The notes under the pieces were generated by a model, which worked only from the letters and a program-made list of their open reading frames with translations, was not told where the DNA came from and made no database searches. The position numbers and the translations under genes are program-made. A DNA stretch of 26,886 nucleotides from Streptococcus parasanguinis (GTDB lineage Bacteria; Bacillota; Bacilli; Lactobacillales; Streptococcaceae), in NCBI GenBank assembly GCA_018377375.1, contig JAGZZN010000025.1, positions 1 through 26,886 on the forward strand, in the 5' to 3' direction. Of the stretch, positions 22,182 through 26,886 are shown piece by piece; the stretch's first letter is position 1; each line of letters starts with the position of its first letter.

Positions 22182-23855
22182 TTAAAAGAGACCAGTGATA
22201 TTGCCGTGGGCATCGATATCAATCTTTTCACTGGCAGGAACTTTAGGTAGGCCAGGCATGGTCATAATGGTACCAGTGAGAGCTACGATGAAGCCAGCTC
22301 CGGCAGCCACCTTAAGGTTACTGATTTTAACTGTGAAATCTTTTGGTGCTCCCATTTTCTTCGCATCGTCTGAGAAGGAATATTGGGTTTTGGCCATACA
22401 GATTGGGTAGTTCGAGAAGCCAAGAGCTTCTAATTCTTTCAGTTCGCGTTTGGCTGCTGGTGTTAAGCTGATGCCTTTACCACCATAGACTTTTGTGACG
22501 ATCTTGGTCAATTTTGTTTCAATGCTGTCTTCTTCATCATAGACATAAGAGAAGTGGTTTTCTTCTTGAGCCAGTTGAATGACTTTTTCAGCCAAGTCAC
22601 GACCACCAGCCCCACCTTTTGCCCAGACATCCGAAATGACCACATCTACATTGCGTTTCTTACAAGATTCATAGACAGCTTCTAGCTCAGCTTCTGTATC
22701 CAGTGGGAATTTGTTAATGGCAACGACCACTGGTAGACCATAGACTTCTTGAATGTTGGCCAAGTGTTTGTCTAGGTTTGGTAGTCCATCGATAACGGCT
22801 TGGACATTTTCGGTAGCCAAGTCTGCTTTGGCAACTCCACCATGCATCTTGAGAGCACGGATGGTTGCGACGAGGACAACGGCAGCAGGTTTGAGCCCGG
22901 CCATGCGGCACTTAATATCGATGAATTTTTCAGCACCGAGGTCTGCTCCAAAACCAGCTTCTGTCACAACATAGTCTGCATATTTGAGGGCTAGCTTAGT
23001 AGCCAGCACACTGTTACAGCCGTGGGCAATATTGGCAAATGGTCCGCCGTGGATGATGGCAGGAGTATGCTCCAAGGTTTGTACCAAGTTCGGATGGATG
23101 GCATCTTTGAGAACAGCTGCCATGGCCCCTCCAGCCTTGAGGTCTTTGGCTGTCACTGGTTGTCCTTGGTAGTTGTACCCGATAATGATGCGATCGAGAC
23201 GTTCTTTGAGGTCAAGGATATTTTCTGAGAGACAGAGAATAGCCATGATTTCAGACGCCACCGTGATGTCAAAGCCATCTTCACGAGGAACTCCGTTTGT
23301 CTTTCCTTGAAGGCCGTCGACAATATGGCGGAGTTGACGGTCGTTCATATCGACCACCCGTTTCCAGGTGATGCGACGAGAATCGATGCCCAACTCATTG
23401 CCGTGATGGATGTGGTTGTCAATCAAGGCAGCAAGGAGGTTGTTGGCAATCCCAATGGCATGGAAGTCTCCGGTAAAGTGAAGGTTGATATCTTCCATTG
23501 GAACCACTTGGGCGTAACCACCACCGGCAGCTCCACCCTTGATCCCAAAGACAGGGCCAAGAGAAGGTTCGCGCAAGGCAATGACGGCTTTTTCACCAAT
23601 AGCTGAAAGAGCATCGACCAAGCCAACAGAGGTGGTTGTCTTTCCTTCTCCAGCAGGTGTTGGTGAGATGGCTGTCACAAGGATCAGCTTTCCATCTTCC
23701 TTGTCCTTGAGTTGTTCCAGTTGGTTGCTATCAATTTTTGCCTTGTATTTTCCGTAGAGCGAAATATCGTCTTCGGTCAATCCAAGTTCAGCAGCGATAT
23801 CGGTGATGGGCTTCATTTGGATAGAATTGGCAATTTCAATATCCGATAAAACCAT
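22182..23855 (-). CDS. fhs: Formate--tetrahydrofolate ligase (10-formyl-THF synthetase)
   Basis: 557 residues, standard length. The P-loop SPTPAGEGKTTT spans about 64-75. Other conserved stretches are REPSLGPVFGIKGGAAGGGYAQVVPMEDINLHFTGD (about 95-130, read in parts), DLGAEKF and VWAKGGAGG. The enzyme interconverts formate, THF and ATP with 10-formyl-THF. In a histidine-degrading operon the reverse direction is plausible: the folate one-carbon unit is released as formate with formation of ATP. That needs a FolD activity, presumably encoded elsewhere. It starts 35 bp after fchA, with AGAAGGG as ribosome site. A second, housekeeping fhs elsewhere in the genome would be expected, as in S. pyogenes. 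Confidence 0.96.
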   Translation of the reverse strand: MVLSDIEIANSIQMKPITDIAAELGLTEDDISLYGKYKAKIDSNQLEQLKDKEDGKLILVTAISPTPAGEGKTTTSVGLVDALSAIGEKAVIALREPSLGPVFGIKGGAAGGGYAQVVPMEDINLHFTGDFHAIGIANNLLAALIDNHIHHGNELGIDSRRITWKRVVDMNDRQLRHIVDGLQGKTNGVPREDGFDITVASEIMAILCLSENILDLKERLDRIIIGYNYQGQPVTAKDLKAGGAMAAVLKDAIHPNLVQTLEHTPAIIHGGPFANIAHGCNSVLATKLALKYADYVVTEAGFGADLGAEKFIDIKCRMAGLKPAAVVLVATIRALKMHGGVAKADLATENVQAVIDGLPNLDKHLANIQEVYGLPVVVAINKFPLDTEAELEAVYESCKKRNVDVVISDVWAKGGAGGRDLAEKVIQLAQEENHFSYVYDEEDSIETKLTKIVTKVYGGKGISLTPAAKRELKELEALGFSNYPICMAKTQYSFSDDAKKMGAPKDFTVKISNLKVAAGAGFIVALTGTIMTMPGLPKVPASEKIDIDAHGNITGLF

Positions 23856-23890
23856 AGAATCCCTTCTTTCTTTATTTTTATTTGCTAAGT

Positions 23891-24520
23891 TTAAGATAGA
23901 CTTTCTAAAATGGTTTGGTAAATGTTATCTGCAAGATCAGAACCGGTTTGGAGGAGTTTGAGTCCCTTGCCGTGGTATTCTTGGACGAAGTCTTGGTCCT
24001 TGATTCCTGAAATGTTGATCAAGACATTGAGCCAAGCACCTTGAAGACCAGCTTTAAGAGTCAGAGCAGCTACCCCTAGGTCACTAGCCGCATTGGTGTT
24101 GGACTTGCCAACAGCTTCTTTGGTGGTTTCAAGAGCTTCAACGATGAGCTCCATCATAGAGAAAGGAGATACTGTTGCGTGTTTCAAAGCTTTTTGCATG
24201 GCTTCACGACGAGCAGCTTTCTCTTCTTCCGTTTCTTTTGGAAGATCAAAGACAGCTGATACGACGTTGAAGGCTTCTGTATCCTTGTCGATGGCTTCTA
24301 GTAATTGGTCTTGGAGGTGAGCGCTTTTTTCGTGAACCCCTTTGATGTGGTCTTCGAATTCAGCGTATTTTTTCTTTCCAATGGTCAGTTCACAGACCAT
24401 TTTTGTAAGGGAAATCCCATTCGCAGCAGATAGAGCAGCAGCAGAACCACCACCTGGAGCTGGAGCATCTGAACCAAGAACCTTGGCAAACTCCGTAATA
24501 CTTAAGTCAACTAGTTTCAT
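23891..24520 (-). CDS. fchA: Formimidoyltetrahydrofolate cyclodeaminase
   Basis: 209 residues, all-helical cyclodeaminase/cyclohydrolase family (FTCD_C). The N-terminal APAPGGGSAAALSAANG is the family signature. It converts 5-formimino-THF to 5,10-methenyl-THF and ammonia. In mammals this activity is fused to the formiminotransferase as FTCD; here the two are separate genes, ftcD first and this one 12 bp later, with GGAAG before the ATG. The protein is expected in the cytosol and may act close to FtcD. Confidence 0.94.
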   Translation of the reverse strand: MKLVDLSITEFAKVLGSDAPAPGGGSAAALSAANGISLTKMVCELTIGKKKYAEFEDHIKGVHEKSAHLQDQLLEAIDKDTEAFNVVSAVFDLPKETEEEKAARREAMQKALKHATVSPFSMMELIVEALETTKEAVGKSNTNAASDLGVAALTLKAGLQGAWLNVLINISGIKDQDFVQEYHGKGLKLLQTGSDLADNIYQTILESLS

Positions 24521-24532
24521 AGAACTTCCTTT

Positions 24533-25432
24533 CTAACCCAACAAGTGATTTTCCAAGACTTGTTTGCTATAGTCAAAGTCTTCTAATTGCAAGTAGTATT
24601 CAGCAGAGTCGATCAAAGCCTTAGCAGGAGCCAGTCCGATAAGTTCTGTTCCGATGATGCGAACACCGTAGCGTTGTGCTTCGAAACGAACGGTTTCCAC
24701 AACACGATACAATGGGAATTGTTCCAAGTTGACCATATTGATGGAGACTTGGGCGATGTTGCGATCTTCTAGCATGACACCGATCGCTTTACAGTATTTG
24801 TATCCACCGCTTGATCCACGAATGATTTTAGAAATCTTATTGGCAATCTCTAGATCGTCTGTATCAAGGTTGATATTGAAAGCAACGAGTGGCATCCGGA
24901 CACCGACAGCTGTAACCCCTGCAGTTGGGTGAATCTTGCGTTCACCGTAGTCTGGCTTCCAGTCTTCTTCCAACAATTTTTCTGGCATTCCTTCAAATTG
25001 TCCTTTACGCACTTTCGCCAAGTTCTTCCGTTCTGGGCGAGTTGCAGCATCTTCATAAAGGAAGATTGGAATACCTAATTCACGATTGATGCGTTCGGCT
25101 ACTTTGTTAGCAATCTCAACGCATTCAGCTGTAGTGATATCTTTAACGGGAACGAATGGACAAACGTCTGTTGCCCCCATACGAGGGTGTTCGCCTTCGT
25201 GCTTGGTCATATCAATGTTTTCAGAAGCGTATTTCACCAATTGGAAAGCCACTTCTTGAATGCTTTCTTCATCCCCAACGAGTGTAAAGACGCTGCGGTT
25301 GTGACTGGCGTCAGACGAGTAGTCTAGTAAAGTGACACCTGGAATACTTTTTGCTGTTGCTGCTAATCCGTCGATCACAGCTTGATTGCGTCCTTCAGAG
25401 AAGTTTGGAATACACTCAACAATTTTTGCCAT
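24533..25432 (-). CDS. ftcD: Glutamate formimidoyltransferase
   Basis: 299 residues, matching the formiminotransferase half of mammalian FTCD. It has the N-terminal ECIPNFSEGRN and GEHPRMGATDVCPFVP with the catalytic histidine at residue 82, the same number as in the mammalian enzyme. It moves the formimino group from formiminoglutamate to THF, leaving glutamate. The ATG at 25432 follows GAGGTAATC. It lies 83 bp after hutU with an intervening hairpin, and 12 bp before fchA. Confidence 0.95.
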   Translation of the reverse strand: MAKIVECIPNFSEGRNQAVIDGLAATAKSIPGVTLLDYSSDASHNRSVFTLVGDEESIQEVAFQLVKYASENIDMTKHEGEHPRMGATDVCPFVPVKDITTAECVEIANKVAERINRELGIPIFLYEDAATRPERKNLAKVRKGQFEGMPEKLLEEDWKPDYGERKIHPTAGVTAVGVRMPLVAFNINLDTDDLEIANKISKIIRGSSGGYKYCKAIGVMLEDRNIAQVSINMVNLEQFPLYRVVETVRFEAQRYGVRIIGTELIGLAPAKALIDSAEYYLQLEDFDYSKQVLENHLLG

Positions 25433-25460
25433 ATGATTACCTCTTTTTATAGGAGAAGTT

Positions 25461-25491
25461 GGGGAGGAGGAGTCTTTGCATTTTCCTCCCC
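25461..25491 (-). promoter_or_regulatory. Stem-loop between hutU and ftcD
   Basis: GGGGAGGA (25461-25468) pairs with TCCTCCCC (25484-25491), and flanking GAGA/TCTC can extend it. No T-tract follows on the minus strand, so it is more likely an mRNA processing or stability element than a terminator. Confidence 0.45.
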
Positions 25492-25515
25492 TTTCTCAGT
25501 TTTTATTTTTTGATG

Positions 25516-26886
25516 TTAAAACAATTTTTGAACGGCTTCTTTGACCAAATCTTCATCTGCCAGATACGGAATGGTGATGTGGTCTGTTCCTGCATGGAGA
25601 CGGTTGTACTCGATCGCTGTTTCAATGGCATGGTTATTCCGTGCCCAGTTCCGACGAGCAACTCCACCCATAGTGTCCCAGGCAATGGCAGACTTGATGA
25701 TTTCATCGATCCGGTGGCTACCGTCTAGGACGAGACCAAATCCACCGTTGATAGCTTTACCGATACCAGTACCACCACCGTTGTGGAGAGCGACGAGACT
25801 CATACCGCGAGCAGCGTTACCAGCGTAACATTGAACCGCCATGTCACAAGTGACGTTCGAACCATCTTTGATGTTTGATGTTTCACGGAATGGAGCATCT
25901 GTACCAGATACGTCGTGGTGGTCACGTCCGATCATGACCGGTCCGATCTTGCCTTGGCGAATGAGTTCATTGAATTTCAAAGCAATGTTGACACGGCCCA
26001 TACAATCTTGATAGAGGATACGTGCTTGTGTACCAACCACCAGTTGGTTCTTTTCCGCATCGCGAATCCAGTTGTAGTTGTCGCGGTCTTGGTAGCGACG
26101 AGTTGGATCGATCGCTTCCATGGCTGCATGGTCAGTTGCAATCAAGTCTTCGTGTTTACCGCTGAGGCAGACCCAACGGAATGGACCATAACCATAGTCA
26201 AAGAGCATAGGTCCCATGATATCTTCTACATAAGATGGCCAAATGAAGCCGTCTTTGTCATCCAAGCCATTCTTAGAAATTTCCTTGATGCCTGAGTCGT
26301 AAACAGATTTCATGAAGGCATTACCGTAGTCGAAGAAGTAAGTACCTTTAGCTGTCAAGGCTTTGATCACTGCAAAGTGACGAGCCAAGGTTTCATCAAC
26401 CAAACGGCGGAAGGTTTCTTTGTCTTCTGCCAGCAAACGTGTCCGTTCTTCAAAACTAATGCCAACTGGGCAATAGCCACCATCATAAACGTTGTGGCAA
26501 GAGGTTTGGTCAGACAAGAGATGAACATGGACTTGGTGTTCGTTGACATATTCGAGCAAGTCTACGATATTTCCATGATAGGCAATCGAAGTGGATTCAC
26601 CAGCTTCCAGTGCTGCTTGAGCTAATTTCACAGCTTCTTCGGCACTGTCTGTCACTTGGCTAATCCAGCCTTGAGAGTGACGAGTTTCGATCCGAGAGCG
26701 GTCCACTTCAGCGACGATGGCCACCGCTTTTGCGATTTCAGCTGCTTTCCCTTGAGCTCCGCTCATTCCACCGAGACCAGATGAAATAAAGAGTTTACCG
26801 GTCAAGTCGCCATCATCAGGCACACCGAGTTTGAGACGACCAGCATTGAGAAGGGTGTTGAAAGTACCGTGAACGATCCCTTGAGG
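25516..26886 (-). CDS. hutU: Urocanate hydratase HutU, C-terminal two-thirds
   Basis: The frame runs unbroken to the window edge, so the start lies outside; 456 residues are visible. The GTG at 26823 is not the start because the family sequence continues upstream (PQGIVHGTFNTLLNAGRL). Urocanase hydrates urocanate to imidazolonepropionate using tightly bound NAD+. Visible landmarks are GGMSGAQGKA, YCPVGISFEERT, and MAVQCYAGNAARGMSL followed by ALHNGGGTGIG. The cysteine in the last block aligns with the active-site cysteine of the Pseudomonas enzyme by my reading. The length fits the longer form (roughly 670-680 residues) found in streptococci. It is the first visible gene of the operon; hutI and the operon promoter are expected further right. 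Confidence 0.95.
   Translation of the reverse strand, partial: PQGIVHGTFNTLLNAGRLKLGVPDDGDLTGKLFISSGLGGMSGAQGKAAEIAKAVAIVAEVDRSRIETRHSQGWISQVTDSAEEAVKLAQAALEAGESTSIAYHGNIVDLLEYVNEHQVHVHLLSDQTSCHNVYDGGYCPVGISFEERTRLLAEDKETFRRLVDETLARHFAVIKALTAKGTYFFDYGNAFMKSVYDSGIKEISKNGLDDKDGFIWPSYVEDIMGPMLFDYGYGPFRWVCLSGKHEDLIATDHAAMEAIDPTRRYQDRDNYNWIRDAEKNQLVVGTQARILYQDCMGRVNIALKFNELIRQGKIGPVMIGRDHHDVSGTDAPFRETSNIKDGSNVTCDMAVQCYAGNAARGMSLVALHNGGGTGIGKAINGGFGLVLDGSHRIDEIIKSAIAWDTMGGVARRNWARNNHAIETAIEYNRLHAGTDHITIPYLADEDLVKEAVQKLF

Noticed and set aside
26821..26823. GTG as the start of hutU
   Set aside because: Urocanase sequence continues in frame to the window edge, so the start is outside.
1..26886. CRISPR array, prophage, IS element, toxin-antitoxin or bacteriocin cluster
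   Set aside because: I looked for regularly spaced repeats, transposase or integrase motifs and small paired ORFs and saw none. The only repeats are the short ones listed.

Overview
The window reads as a chromosome segment from an oral Streptococcus of the sanguinis/mitis/parasanguinis kind. The evidence is Streptococcus-type DexB, MetE/MetF, Ktr and Hut proteins, AGGAGG-type ribosome binding sites, CcpA-type cre sites, and a MET-box of the streptococcal MtaR/MetR type. No phage, IS element, integrase, CRISPR array, tRNA or rRNA is visible. It looks like vertically inherited metabolic DNA, and I did not find a clearly new defence or mobile system.

Left part (1-6283). The tail of an AEC-family permease (+) meets, across a bidirectional terminator, a DeoR-family regulator and a HAD phosphatase transcribed leftward. 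The regulator's promoter overlaps a cre site. Divergent from it run a sugar O-acetyltransferase and a nucleoside phosphorylase (ATGA overlap). These are followed by a two-gene K+ uptake system (ktrB-ktrA), whose first gene may be translated from a leaderless mRNA, and a CPBP-family membrane protein.

Middle (6300-10940). A GH31 alpha-glucosidase and dexB (glucan 1,6-alpha-glucosidase) form a carbohydrate unit. Its promoter is embedded in the terminator of the upstream gene and carries a cre site at the predicted start of transcription. A gene-free stretch of about 600 bp follows, packed with hairpins and short repeats and ending in a MET-box and the metE promoter.

Methionine block (10941-17247). 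metE and metF are followed by a 978-residue BTAD/SARP-type regulator with an AAA/STAND ATPase and a helical-repeat C-terminus. This gene has its own promoter and meets the hut genes head-on at a strong shared terminator.

Right part (17391-26886, minus strand). This is a histidine-utilisation operon. In transcription order it is hutU (cut by the window end), ftcD, fchA, fhs, hutD-like, an APC amino-acid permease, hutH and hutG. Histidine goes to urocanate (HutH) and then to imidazolonepropionate (HutU); HutI must lie outside the window. Formiminoglutamate can then be split by HutG, or can pass its formimino group to tetrahydrofolate (FtcD, FchA), with Fhs able to recover ATP and formate. The one-carbon units from the folate branch are potential substrates for MetF and then MetE next door. 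That link is inference.
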